Notes under the pieces: model-generated
What the model saw: the letters and a program-made list of their open reading frames with translations, nothing else
Databases searched by the model: none
What the model was told of the DNA's origin: nothing
Program-made: the position numbers and the translations under genes
Source of the DNA: Epiperipatus broadwayi
Taxonomy: Eukaryota > Onychophora > Udeonychophora > Euonychophora > Peripatidae
Assembly (NCBI GenBank): GCA_028023455.1
Contig: JAQFVV010001073.1
Coordinates: 53,190 to 117,189, forward strand
Length of the DNA: 64,000 nucleotides
Direction: 5' to 3'
In this document: positions 22,617-35,107 of the stretch, in pieces
Layout of the letters: the number at the start of each line of letters is the position of its first letter
Numbering within the stretch: the first letter of the stretch is position 1

Positions 22617-25103
22617 TTATAATAATTTTATACTCCTTGACTTCATATTAATAATCCTTGATATGATTGTATTTATTTCCAGTTCTGCACAAATATCATT
22701 TTCAATAGCAATTAATGCCAAATTAACAAGCCGTTTTTGTGACATAGTTGTTCTCAAGTAAGTTTTAATTAATTTTAACTTAGAAAAAGAGCGTTCACCG
22801 CTTGCAACACTAACAGGTAATGTTAATAATATTCTTAAAGCTATTGATAAGTTTGGCATAGATAAATTATTAGAAACTATAAAATTAAGTGTTTCGAAAG
22901 GGTTTTGAGAATTTAAAAAATCCTTTTGAAAAATATCTCGAAAAGCACATAATTCGTCGAATAAATCTGTAGCATTAATATCTTTACTGTTATCAAATTT
23001 CAAAATATTTTCTAAATCTTTGCATTTTGCTTGTAACTCGCTCTTATTAATTTCTGATATTTTATATAGAAAATTGAAATTATTATAACATGCTTCGAGG
23101 AGTTCAAAGCGTTCTGTTAAAGAATTAATTGCTACATCTAAAAGTGTAAAAAAACATGTTTATTTTAAATTTTTCTTCAGGTATTTGAGATGTTTCGTCC
23201 TGATGCTCGTAATCAAATTGACGAGTTTTTTTCCGTTGTCGAACTTCTTTGGCAGTTTTAAATTCTTTCTCTCCATCAACCTCTTCGCTAAGTTCATCTG
23301 CAATTTTGAGAATGTTTTTGAAATTTGAATCTGATCGATATTCTCGTAAAAATTTATTTAGATTTGCGATCGATTCTAAAGCAAGTGAAGCATTCATATT
23401 TACATTTTGGAGCATTTTACTGACAGGATTTATTCTATTTAATATATCATGCCAAATTATTAAAGAACAAATAAATTTGTAATCCTTAAGGTTAGTGCAG
23501 AGTGATTGAGCTTCATGTTGAATTTCTCTATTAAAAGATTCGTTGTTCATTATTTCATAGAGTGCATCATAAATTTCACCCAACTGATACCGTAGAGGCC
23601 GGATTGCATCAATTCTGCTTTCCCATCGTGTTTCTGATGGTTGTTTTAGAGTTAAAGTTTTAATAAATTTTAAAAGGATTGACCACCGTTTATAAGATGA
23701 TGAAGAAAAATTGTATATTTTTTGAACAATTGCAAAAAAACCAATTGTATCTACATTGACTTTGGCGGCATCGAATGAGCAGCACATGGTACGTAAAATG
23801 CACGAGGGTTTTTGGTTAAAATCAAATTTTGAAGTCCAGCCTTTTTGCCTTTCATGTTGGCCCCATTATCATACCCTTGACCACGCATGTCTTCAATGGG
23901 AATCTTCCATTTTTCCAGTTGTTCAATTATTGTTGTATATAAACCTCGTCCAGTGGAATCTGTTATATCTATGAAACCTAAAAAGTTTTCTTTAATTTTA
24001 ACCGTTCCATTATTACAAAAAACGAAGCGAATAATTATGGTCATTTGTTCAGTTTTACTTGCATCTGGTGTACAATCTAAAATAATAGAATAATATTTGG
24101 ATTTCTTTATCGATAATAAAATTGTTTCCCTAATTGCTGTACTTAAAATTTCCAATAATTCATTTTGGCTATCTTTGCTCAAATAATGTACTCTATTGTT
24201 TTGATCTAGGGCCCTCTCAACATGATTTTCCATAACGGGATCAAACTTCGCAAATAATTCAATTAATTTTAAAAAATTTCCGTTATTTTTTTCGTATAAT
24301 TTATCAGATGATCCGCGAAATGCTAAATTTTGACTACCAAGGAATTTGATAATTTCAATCAGCCGTTCCAAAACACTCCTCCAATGTTTCTTTTCCATTT
24401 CATATAAATTTTGAGATTGACAATCAATAGTAATTTTGTTTTTTAATCTTTTCTCAAGTTCATTCCAATTCAATAAACTTTTCATGTGAGCCATACTAGT
24501 TTCATGTCTGTGTAAAGTTGTACTTAAATTTCTCCAATTATTGTATCCTTCTATGAGGCTAGATTCAGTAGATCCAAAAACTTTGCAACAAAAGCAAAAC
24601 ACAGAGTTCAAAATTTCGGAATAAATAAGCCATTTTCGAAAAACTACTTCTCCGTTTTCCATTTTTCTATTATAATATACATCAGAAAATTTACGGCCAT
24701 GTACATCGTTCGGATATATAATATCTTTCTTTTGAACAGGCCCCATTTCTACTAAAATAACACGTAGTTTGTCATCGATTTTATTCCATTCAGCTGGATC
24801 TTCTAAATTTGTACACATTTGATATGATATTGGCACAATGACTTCGTTGTCACTTAACTGTTTCTTACTAAAATCTTGTTCAATATTTTCAACAGTTCCC
24901 TGTGATCTAGATGATGTGCACGGTTCTGGTTCTTGTTGAGTATAAGCTATTTCAGAAGCAGTTGATATTTTAAGATATTTATTAAGTGATCCACTTTGTT
25001 TTTTAATGTTTGCTATTTTTTCAGCTTGGCGTTTACGATTTTGTGCACCGGATAGTTTTTTCTTAGTTTTTGATTCCATATTACTTTTACTCATGAACGC
25101 CAC
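22617..25103 (-). pseudogene. hAT transposase (ZMYM1-like, zf-TTF/DUF4371 type), frameshifted
   Basis: Transposases of this group excise and insert hAT elements through a DDE site embedded in an RNase H fold and dimerise through the C-terminus. The minus-strand frame starts at 25103 with a basic N-terminus (KKKLSGAQNRKRQAEK). A zinc-finger-like region follows with GRKFSDVYY and CFCCKVFGS (about 24570-24700). The first catalytic aspartate is in SIILDCTPDASKTEQM (about 24075) and the second in GQGYDNGANMKGKKAG (about 23860). A middle segment ends about 23125. The dimerisation domain has SGERSFSKLKLIKTYLRTTM (about 22740-22810). Frame changes near 23770 and between 23125 and 23003 break it. Total span fits a protein of about 800 residues. 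Confidence 0.9.
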
Positions 25104-26311
25104 TTTAAAATAATTTTCAAATGTAATAAATAAATAAATACGGACTCTAATTTATATATTTACATCATGTATCTTAATACTTAAGATTATATATCGCTAA
25201 TTTAGATGTCCAACACAAATTACTTCTTGCGCCAAAATACAAAACTCTATACGCGAAGGGGAAGAAGTTGTTTAACTTGTTTACCTAAAAAAGGCAGCTA
25301 ATAAATTGGAAATATTCAGCCATTGACATTAAAAATGGTCAGGTTTTAAAATAACTCAAGTGTCCAGTTTTTTACACTTGATTGAACATTTTAGTTTTAC
25401 CATTGGCAAGATTTTCTTTTGTTATCATATATTTTTCTAATTAACACAGGTGGCCTGCCAGGCCTGATTTGCGATTTCAATAGAAAATTTCCTGGGATTA
25501 TAATTATTGTTTACAAGTTCTTACTAAGATTTTAAAATTTGCGATAAACATCATAAGCAAACGTATGTAATTAATTTGCAAACCTAATTAGTATGCAGAA
25601 AAAATAGACTTTTGACAACGATTAAAATATATAAAATAAAAAGTAAACTGAAAATTATATTAAGTTTACTGAAATTATACCTATAATATATATTACATAC
25701 ACGTTCGAATATTTATATCAAATTATTATTTAAATAAAAAATTAGAAAATGTTTTAATTTGCAATATTATAATCGTTTCTTACGATTTCAAAATTATGTA
25801 CATAATCTAATATATATATACGCATATACATACATAAGTTCTAATTTATAATACTTTTAGTGTGTGTTTATTTATATATTTGCTAGCAGAAAGTTACTTA
25901 TAGTTTACTATAAGCAGTACTATATATATATATATAAACATTACAATATGAAATTTGTAATATAATAAACTTTATGTTTAGTTTATTGTTCATGATAAAT
26001 AATAGATTTGATTGTTTTATATTTTTAATATTAAGCAGAGCTTGTGTGCAGGCCTGCTTGTGTGTGTCATTTAATAAGATATAATATGACTTCATATGAT
26101 TTTCAATAATCTACTCTCAATAATTTTTGTAAATAAACATTTGAGAATAATATTCTTCAAATGTGAGTATTTTTGTTAGTAGAGTTTTAATTTCTCAGGG
26201 ATGGCGCCTTCTTTTTCAGATGCTAATCTCTCAGTGATGGCGCCTCCTTCTGCCAGCGCCCGCATGCCTAGCATGCGTTGCATGCCCGCTTCCGCCGGCC
26301 CTGCTGATAAA

Positions 26312-27528
26312 TCATGTCTTCAACAAATGTAATTAAGCTTTATGCATGTAGTAGTCATATCTTGATGATGAGCAGAAAACCTTATTGTGGCAGAATATCA
26401 TTACCACCAATAGACTTATAAACTGGTAATGCCCTTTAGTATCCTCATCTCCGGTCTATCATTGTATAATAAGGAGCAAATCTTTGTGGAAGGTATTTTG
26501 ATAGTTAATAATTATTTCAATAGAGATATAGATTTATATTTGATAGAAATATAAAAAAGAAAGATGAATAAATGAAATAAAATATTCTTGCAGAAAGATT
26601 GTTTAGATTTGATAATTAGTTGAACATATAGTGTTAATATAGATCATCTGGATGATATATTGTATATGTATGTAAGTATTTGCACTTGAAGGTAAATTTA
26701 ATAATTATGGATAATAATAGGTAAAGCATTCAAAAACATTTGAAAATTAATGGTGATAGTTTTCTATTTTGGTTTCATTTAATATGCGTAGATAAGATGA
26801 GTATGGATGTAGACACACATGTTTTAAGAAACATATATATATATATATAGAGAGAGAGAGAAATAGATAGATGTATATACTGACTAATAAAGAGTTAATA
26901 ATTAAGTAAACAGATTTATTTGATTTTCCGTTTTAAATGTGTATAACTTCTTATAAGTAGTTTTTGTGTTATTAAAAATAATTTTTTCTTGGAATTTATT
27001 TTAAAAATATAAAGTTTATCAAAGATTTAAACATGACCCTTAAACAGATTACCTTTAATTGCAGTTTATTAAAGGTAAGAGTATTGTAAGATATTTTCTG
27101 ATAATAAAATATTGAAAACTGCATTTATATTTCTAAAGAATAAATTGTGTGAATGAGTGTTATCTTTTTTATAAGTATATAATTAAAGTTAACTACTATT
27201 TTGGTGATTAAAATAATAATCTCATTTTATATTAAATAAACAATAATGGAACTAAAAATTACACGATTGTAGATAAATTTCATTTCTATAACTGATGTTA
27301 TTTCCTCCTCTCAGGAAACATTTTAAAACCTAGTTGTGAAGCAGCAGGTCTGTAGATTATCTTTCTCTTTTTATAAAGTACGTTAATTATTATCACACAA
27401 TATAATTATATATTGAAGTTTATGCTATAAATATAGTTTATCCGTTCAAATTTATTATTATGCTTTCAATTCTTCTCATTAGTTGAACAATCTTTCTTAT
27501 CTTATTTCTCTAATTACTTAAATAATCT
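26312..27528. other. AT-rich flank of hAT element, no gene seen
   Basis: Nothing recognisable is present except a (TA)n(GA)n microsatellite at about 26832-26861. Confidence 0.5.
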
Positions 27529-27990
27529 TTAGGGTATTTTGAGCTCAGACTTTCACATGACCCTCAACTCTCCACATTATCTCATTCCCCTGATATACAC
27601 TTGACTACATATATGTCTAAAAGATAAATAATCATCAATATAAGTATTTGTGCTAAACCAGCACTCGTCAGTTGGTCCAGATTATCATCTCTTCACATAT
27701 ATACAATAAGTGCTCAGATTTATATTAACATAGCCAATCTTTATACTTTAATGAACATGCTTCAACGCACTCCACCCTCCAACTCTCCAGCCATCTATAC
27801 CATTGAAAATCTCATGATAGAATGTTCAAAGCTCACACTGTTGCCGACATTTTTGTCCCATCTAGATTGACCATAAGTCACTCTGACCCTTCACCTACAT
27901 GACATAATCCATTTAAATACAGATACGAGGGCTGGGCAGACATTCAAGATACTATTTTTTAATATCTAACATACAGGCTGTATATATACC
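27529..27990 (+). repeat. Dispersed repeat family A, copy at 27.5 kb
   Basis: It begins 'GGGTATTTTGAGCTCAGACT' and contains 'CACTCGTCAGTTGGTCCAGA', 'TCCACCCTCCAACTCTCCAG', 'CCATAAGTCACTCTGACCC' and 'GAGGGCTGGGCAGACATTCA'. It ends in an AT-rich 'AATATCTAACATACAGGCTG' block. The next copy begins 18 bases later in the same orientation. Confidence 0.85.
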
Positions 27991-28007
27991 TGTACAAACG
28001 TGGTAAT

Positions 28008-28440
28008 ATGTAGGATATTTTGAGCTGAGGTTTTTACACAACCCTCAACTCTCCACACCATCTCATACCATCAACAGAAATCACCACATATATGTCTAAA
28101 ATATAAATAATCACTAATTAGTATTTTGTGCTAAACCAGCACTCACCTGTTGATCCAGATTATTATCTTTACACATATATACAATGTGTGCTTATATTTA
28201 TATTAAGATATCCAATCTTTATACGTTAATGAACAGGCTTCAATCCACTCCATCCTCCAACTCTTCAGCCATCCATCTCATTGAAAATCTGATGATGGAA
28301 TGCTCAAAGTGCACATTGATGTCAACATTCTCATCATATCCAGGTTGACCATAAGTCACTCTGACTTCTCATTTACAGGACCTAATCCATTTATATACAT
28401 ATATGAGGGCTATATATAGCCTGTATGTTAGATATTAATA
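28008..28440 (+). repeat. Family A, left arm of an inverted pair
   Basis: The block order matches 27529-27990, from 'ATATTTTGAGCTGAGG' to 'GGGCTATATATAGCCTGTAT'. It meets the inverse copy 28440-28868 head to head, giving a fold-back of about 860 bases. Confidence 0.85.
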
Positions 28441-28868
28441 AATAATTGCTTAAATCTTTCCCCAGCCTTTGTTTATGTATTTAAATGGACTATATCCTGT
28501 ACATGAGGGGTCAGAGTGTCTTACAGTCAACCTGGGTTTAACAAGAATGTTGGCATCAGTGTGGGCTTAGAGTATTCCATCATCAGATTTTCAATGTGAT
28601 GAATGGCTGAAGAGTTCAAGGGTGGAGTGGATTGAAGTCTAACCATTAAAGTATGAAAATTAACTATCTTAATATAAATCTGAGCACTTGTTATATATTG
28701 ATGTAGAGATGATAATATGGATGAATTGATAAATACGGCTTTAGAACAAAATATGAATATTGGTGATTATTTATCTTTTAGACATATATGTGGTCAAGTG
28801 TTTCAGTGGTATGAGATAGTGTGGACAGTTGAGGGTCATGTGAAAGTCTGACCTCAAAATACCCTATG
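28440..28868 (-). repeat. Family A, right arm of an inverted pair
   Basis: Read on the minus strand it repeats the family blocks: 'TATTTTGAGGTCAGACTTTC' at the outer end, then 'CCTCAACTGTCCACACTATC', 'CTTGAACTCTTCAGCCATTC' and 'CTGACCCCTCATGTACAGGA'. It is slightly diverged from the left arm, so the pair is not a recent perfect palindrome. Confidence 0.85.
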
Positions 28869-31800
28869 TATTACATGGTTTGTAAAGGTATATATAGCTT
28901 GTATGTTCAATATAAAATAATTTTTGTAATCATTAGAGATTCATTTTTATCTATTTGTTTCAACTTTTCTAAAAATTCATCCATACTTGTTTATATTAAG
29001 CAGCTTAATTCTTACAATGCCATGAAAGATTTATATTTTTATGTCCAGCATATATTTTAATTTTGATCCTTTTTTTGATAAATGTAGATTTTTTCATATT
29101 TTGTTGAATTATCTACATTTTTTTTTTAAATGAAAAAGTCCCAGTCCTTAGATAATCTATTTAAAATTTAGTTATTTTCAGATAAATAAACGATTTTTTC
29201 CACTTATAGAAAACTTGATTCTATGACTATTTGTATGGATTGTTATCAACTGATAATAATAAGAATGAATAATACAAACTTACTTCTAAATGTTGATTTT
29301 TTAAATTCTAATCTTTCTTTTACTTGTTTATGTTGAAATGTAACTGAAAAATAATTGTTTATTTTTAACAATTTATCTTTAATTCCTGATTTATTGCACA
29401 CATTCACAAAAAATAGTTCCATTATATACAAAAGTTAGATGAAATTTAGTTATGTTTGTAATACATTTGCTTCTAATTTAAGCTATAAAATATGTACTAT
29501 AACCCATATAGGGATAATAAAAATATTATTATTCCAATCTTCTTATTGTCATCTTATAATCTAATCATCATTGTTGGATTTTAGTTTGTATTTCAAAGGT
29601 CTTTGTTACATTTTCATATTTTATTCATAACAAAATTTGTTTCAAAGACAGTTATGTTCCCATAATTTATAAATGTACAGGAAAATGGTAACTAATATTC
29701 AAAATACCTAATATGTTATAATCAGATTGATAAGAATTTTTTTGAATTGACTTTAATTTGATATTCTCTGTAAATGAATTGTAATGATTTTAGTAAATAT
29801 TATCTAGTAATCTGTGATAGAAAATTAATAATTGTTCATTTCCTATTATTTTTAAAATCATTTTTATGACTTTAATATGTTTAATTATCTGATTATGTGT
29901 TTCACCCATAACATTTAGACATTAGATCTAAACTTTGCCAATTTTTTTAATTTATTACTTATTTGTTACATATTTTAATCTGATAAAGGAAATTGAATAT
30001 TGATGTAACACAAGTTAAGAATTTAATAAAAATTGCACTGACACCATTAGCATCTAATATATTACATATGAAATATGACATTTTAATTGTAGTAATTAAA
30101 TTGTTATATATTGGGATGGTGAACAATGATGATATAACCCCATCACAAATTTTGGTCAGGTATCACTGTATTCATGTGTTATTTGACTTATACAATTTTA
30201 AAGTACAAATATAATTTAAAAAGTATACACACATATTTCTCAGGGAGGCAGATAGGAAGTACAATACTTGCATTTTGTAACTATTATTTAATAATTGTTT
30301 AACTTTATTAATAAATTTTCTTTAAGATATGTGAATTTTGTTTATTTATATTTAAGATAAAAAAAAGAATAATTAATTAAAAGATATGTTAGTTCATTTT
30401 AATTACAAAAAAATTCTAAGATTTTATTTAGTTTTTTTTTGCTATAAATTTTTGTAGGAAATTTTTTTATAGTGTTTAATATATTCCAGTCTGAGACATT
30501 GTTGTATCCCAGTTTTTGTAATTGTTTTTTGTGGGCAATCAACAGATGTATCCTTTTGATGTAATTTTTATGAAATTATTATTGTTTAAATGTATCAAGA
30601 GCTTTTATCAATGTTTACTTTATAAAGAGTGTGATTAAATTCTTAAAATTCCTTTTTTGTAAAAATTTAAGAGATTAATCTGTGAGCAGACGAAAAAAGT
30701 ATTAAATGAAATCAAAAATAAAAGATTACAACATTTTTTTTTATGTGTAGGCTATAAAAAGAGAGAAATTTGTTTTATAGGCAATCAGGGTCAGTCAGAG
30801 AGAAAGTCATTGGAGTTAGTGAGTCATTGGTGGTAAGAGATTGGAACAAGTATATAGCAAAAAAAATATTGGAGAACTGTTGGAATCCATTTCTAAAGGA
30901 CTGGTTATAAATATGAATCTATCAATTGAAAAAAAAGATTATCAACCCTATGCTACCATTTAGTTGTTGGCTTTCATTTGTGAATCAAAAGCAACAAAAC
31001 TAAGAGCACTGCTGAATGAGTAAACTAAACTAAACAAAATGAAATAAAAGTTCACCAAATGCAGCAGATCTTATCCTCAAATAATCACCATATGGTCTAT
31101 ATTATTATTCTGAAACCTCCCTAGCAAGAAAGAGTAGCAGAATCAAAACTCTCTTTTTTTCCTATTTGTTATTGCACATTTGAGGAAAGCCTTGTATGTT
31201 GGAGCATACCAGGGAAATTTTGTTTTCACAAAGAGGAATAGAGGAAAATTGTCATCACAGAATCCACAATTATGTACTGTCTGGTATGAATAATTATTGT
31301 GGATGAGTCTATTAAATATTTATAAAAAGCAGAAAGGAAATATGTACAATTCCCCTCCTACATTTTGGTATAAGTAAGAAAAGGACCTTAAATTTATTCT
31401 TTTTTTTTGATCATATGTTTTCTTCTTTGGTATTTTTACGAATTTATCAATCTAAAAATGAATATATTTTTAAAATTACACTAAAATATTGGAATGTATG
31501 TATGCATATAGAGTTAGATCAAGATGTATATACATATTTATTTAGTAATGTGTAAAAAAGCATGATTTAAAATATTATCTTGCACATACTTTTTATTTTT
31601 GTGCAATATCACTGATCACCATGGGTATTACATATTGAAACTGTAAATATTGTTATACATATTTGTGTTAACCTATTACTAATTGGATAATCCCTCACAT
31701 GGGTTGGAACCCAACTTATTTATGCTGTTAGCATCAGTATCTAGCAGTAGGAGATGACATCTAAATCTCGATGGATCTCTACTAAAACTTAAATATTTTA

Positions 31801-32393
31801 TGAGAAATTTAATATGCATCTATTTTGATAAATTATCAAACAATTTGTTTTCTTTTGCCCATTTAATTCACGTATGTGTATATGTGTAGAACATATCAAT
31901 AGTATTATGTATATTTTGAATCATTTTTACTAGTAGTTTATATAAAGCAAAATAGATATTACAAGTCACAATGTATTCATTAAATCTGGTCATTTTGGTG
32001 AGTCAGTGTCTCATTTTTTAAAAAAAAATGTATAACATTTTATAGGGACTAAAGACTATTTATTTAAATTTCACTTGGCTAATTGATCAGTTTTTCCATT
32101 ACTACATATGGAAATGTGGATTAATATAATATATAACCAAGTATACTCAGTTTGAGACAATGGTGTGGTGAGAATTTAATCAGATTTAACATCTAAAAAT
32201 GAAAGGGAAACAAAGAATCATGTCCTGGTTTTCTAGATATGACGTGAGCTGATTAAAAGATTTTACCTCCAAGTACTGATAACAATTTGGCTTGCAGGAT
32301 TACTTTGAGTTTTTTTCTGTTAGAATGCTAATATAGTGCATGTTGATTTTATTTGTGAAATAAATTATGTCAGGATAAAGGTAACAACCATTT
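28869..32393. other. AT-rich stretch, no gene seen
   Basis: Several 60-75 codon frames (28866, 29246 complement, 29993) show no motif or splice context. A somewhat less AT-rich patch near 31080-31300 has no open frame I can interpret. Confidence 0.5.
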
Positions 32394-32593
32394 GCTTCTC
32401 CATGCCCTTGGTATTCTCATCTTCTTGCTCATAATGCCGAAGCCCCAAATATCTGGGCCCAGTTAAGTGAACTGTTTGAAGAAAATGCTTGCCTGAATGT
32501 GAACCTTAATTATTGACTGATGCCTGTATCAACAAAATCAGTATATGATCATGATCCACTGACAACCCGCTATGTGTCAACAAGTTGGACAAG
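32394..32593 (+). other. Exon-like fragment of an unrecognised protein
   Basis: This patch has clearly more G+C than its flanks and reads in one frame as protein-like sequence: HLLAHNAEAPNIWAQLSELF, then EENACLNVNLNY, a TGA stop, then PVSTKSVYDHDPLTTRYVST. It ends at TGGACAAG followed by GTAAAT, a plausible splice donor (32594). The stop suggests a pseudogene, a sequence error, or the wrong frame. I do not recognise the family. It could be an isolated exon of a gene extending outside the window or a decayed copy. Confidence 0.35.
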
Positions 32594-32599
32594 GTAAAT

Positions 32600-34077
32600 G
32601 TCTGCATTGCCATCAACTAGTGAACTCTTTATTAACTTAGCATTTTATTTTCGAACTGTATCTGTAAGCTAACTGTTATTTATTTTTTCAAAGATATTTT
32701 GTAAATGTTAAATAATGTCTATACAATTTAATTTAAAACTGTATTACATTTATGTTAAATTTGGTGTGGCAACCTTGATTGAAATTTATTTATCTTTGTT
32801 TGCTATTTTGATATATTCTTAATATGCCACATTGCTATTAGCCCTATCAAGTAAATTTAAACTCTATTGAATTCTTGATGTAAATTTTGCTTCAATGTTA
32901 ATTATCTTAAAACTCACTTGGTTTGATACCAATTACTTCATGTAATATTGTTTACTATTTAATTGATGGGTAAATATTTAATGCCTCATACACTCAGCCA
33001 CCCTTATTAACTCTAAATTAAATCCTTAAATAATCATTGAAATATGTTTTGCAAATTTATTTAAGTAAAACCCAACAGAAGTGAATTTTATATTCATGTC
33101 TGTGATCTGTAGTTTTATTGTATGTAATTAATATGTCTATTGTACATGTGATCATGGATGGAACTATAGGGAGAGATTTTAGAAGTGTGGGGGGAGGAGA
33201 AATTTATTCCCATTAGTTTTTTGATTCTGACCTAGGGATGGTTTGTGTTTATGCATTTCGGTACATTTCATAGCATACTATTTTAAACAGATATAAATTA
33301 GTTTGCCATACTCATAAGTGACATGAATTATCAATATGTTATAGGCATTATAAAGGTATCATTACAATGGTTTAATTCATTGATTTTCTTGCTTTGCTAT
33401 GCACCTCCAAATCTTTGGAATGCCTTGACCCATTCCTCATTCTCCCTCAAGATAGATGTTTTTCATACTAGGGATCTATTTTAGACACTTCCAGTATATA
33501 AGTGCATATTGAGAAAATACAGATAAATTGTCTCAACATGTTATCTTGTGCCTCTATTTTCAGAGATATGTTCTTGGCTGCCATGCAGGCATATTCTCAC
33601 TCTTGTTCAAATCTACAAAGCCACCCAGAGTGTCTTAAGTGATCTCATAATGGTAGATGATTGTAAATTATAATGCAATATAACCTTGAGTAGTATTGAT
33701 TTATTTATAAATTTGAAATGTTATTTGTAAGCTGTAGTTGTGTGCTCTTCACAGCCCATGCTATTTATATATTTAGGCCTGATTAGGTAATTGCAATATT
33801 TGTTTTGTGGAACCATCTTGCTCCTGCCTGTTTGGGGTGATCTCCCAAATCTTGTAGAAGTGTGATTATGCACACTCTTAAAATTACACATCATCAATGA
33901 TTACTCGTATGTATAATGTTGTAATACAATTGGTTATGCATAGGTTTGTAAAATTCTGATGAAAATTAGGTCATGAGTTACTATTGTTTATCTGATTAAT
34001 ATATTCCATAACCTTGGAATATTAACTGCACCAACCAAATTTCATGTAATAACCATGCAATTATGTAATAAACCCAA
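32600..34077. other. AT-rich stretch, no supported gene
   Basis: Patches at 33380-33480 and 33540-33660 are less AT-rich and hold short protein-like readings. Neither is long enough to support a call. Confidence 0.45.
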
Positions 34078-34079
34078 TA

Positions 34080-35105
34080 CACCCGGGTCTCTTTTTATGC
34101 GGACTTATTTAACACAATTTTGAAGTTACGCGATTCGTGTTTCACCGGAAGTCGAACTCCGATATTGTGCTATTACTTTGAATAATAAATTTTGCACACT
34201 TACGTTATATTGAAAGTAATAGCACATTATTGGAATTCGACTTTCAACTTAGGAATTTCAATATTTTCAGTGCTTTATAATAGTAAGATTTTATGCAATA
34301 ATGAAATTAAAATCATGATTTCCACATTTTATGTATACACACATTAAATTTTACAAGATTATAACGTAAATTTGTTCAAACATTGTGCGTGTTAATTTTG
34401 CATTTTAAATCACATTCTGTTTTTCTTTTTAAAAAAGAACATTTAATCAATTATTAATCATTTAGTGCCTGCAAGTTTATTTTTAAAAAGTCAGTAATAG
34501 CAGTGGGAACAATTAAATTTGACAATTAAAATCTGATTTTTAATTGTAATTAACAATTTAAAAATTACTTAAGGCGACTTGAAATTTGATTTTTAAATAA
34601 GAATTTAATTTTTAGTTGTTAGTTTCATAAACAATTAATAAAATCAACATCTCAAAGATTAATTACTAATTACGTTGTCACCAGAAAACCACTGTCACAA
34701 CATGAGTGTGAAGTTCGCGCTAGTTGTTTGCAAACGAATGTGTTTTTTGGCAAGTAGTTATAATAATTAAAACGTGTATAAAAAAATGTCAATTACTGTA
34801 CTGTTTATTATGCATAAAAATATATTATTTTGAATAAAATTAATGATTATAGTTAAAAAAAGTTTGTCTTGTATCAATTTTTTTCAAATTTGAAATTTTT
34901 TATTAGTCATATTTTATTTTCTTATTTTTTTTTTTTGCACGAATTTTAAAGTAATTTTACATTGGTGCTTTGATTTTATGCAAATTTTGAAAACTCACAG
35001 ACCACATCCCCCCTTTTTCAATGTAAGTTACATCTATTTTTGCGCGATTTCATTTTCGCATGTTTTCTGAGGAACCTATCTATCGCGTAAAACGAGACCC
35101 AGGTC
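34080..35105. mobile_element. Tigger/pogo-like non-autonomous DNA transposon, copy 2
   Basis: It is flanked by TA at 34078-34079 and 35106-35107. The left end is CACCCGGGTCTCTTTTTATG; the right end, reverse-complemented, is GACCTGGGTCTCGTTTTACG. It lies inverted relative to the copy at 5516-6482 and shares the interior, for example 'ATATGACTAATAAAAAATTT' and 'GATACAAGACAAACTTTTTT' read on the minus strand. It lacks the LINE tail found in copy 1, giving the pre-insertion state. No transposase is encoded. Confidence 0.75.
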
Positions 35106-35107
35106 TA

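Larger units (their letters stand above)
21740..26303 (-). mobile_element. hAT DNA transposon, 4.56 kb, with 8-bp target duplication
   Basis: The ends are inverted: the left starts CAGGGCCGGCGCTGGG and the right, reverse-complemented, starts CAGGGCCGGCGGAAGC. Internal GCGCCCGCATGC motifs lie near both ends. The 8-bp sequence CTGATAAA is duplicated exactly at 21732-21739 and 26304-26311, the hallmark of hAT integration. The interior carries a transposase on the minus strand, broken by frameshifts, and hairpin-forming sequence at 21919-22265. It is structurally complete but cannot make an intact transposase. Confidence 0.95.

Noticed and set aside
23249-24093. Three plus-strand frames (23249-23482, 23756-23974, 23887-24093)
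   Set aside because: All are antisense shadows of the hAT transposase.
33380-33480. Short reading APPNLWNALTHSSFSLKIDV resembling the end of some LINE proteins
   Set aside because: It is too short, and no upstream reverse-transcriptase motifs were found.
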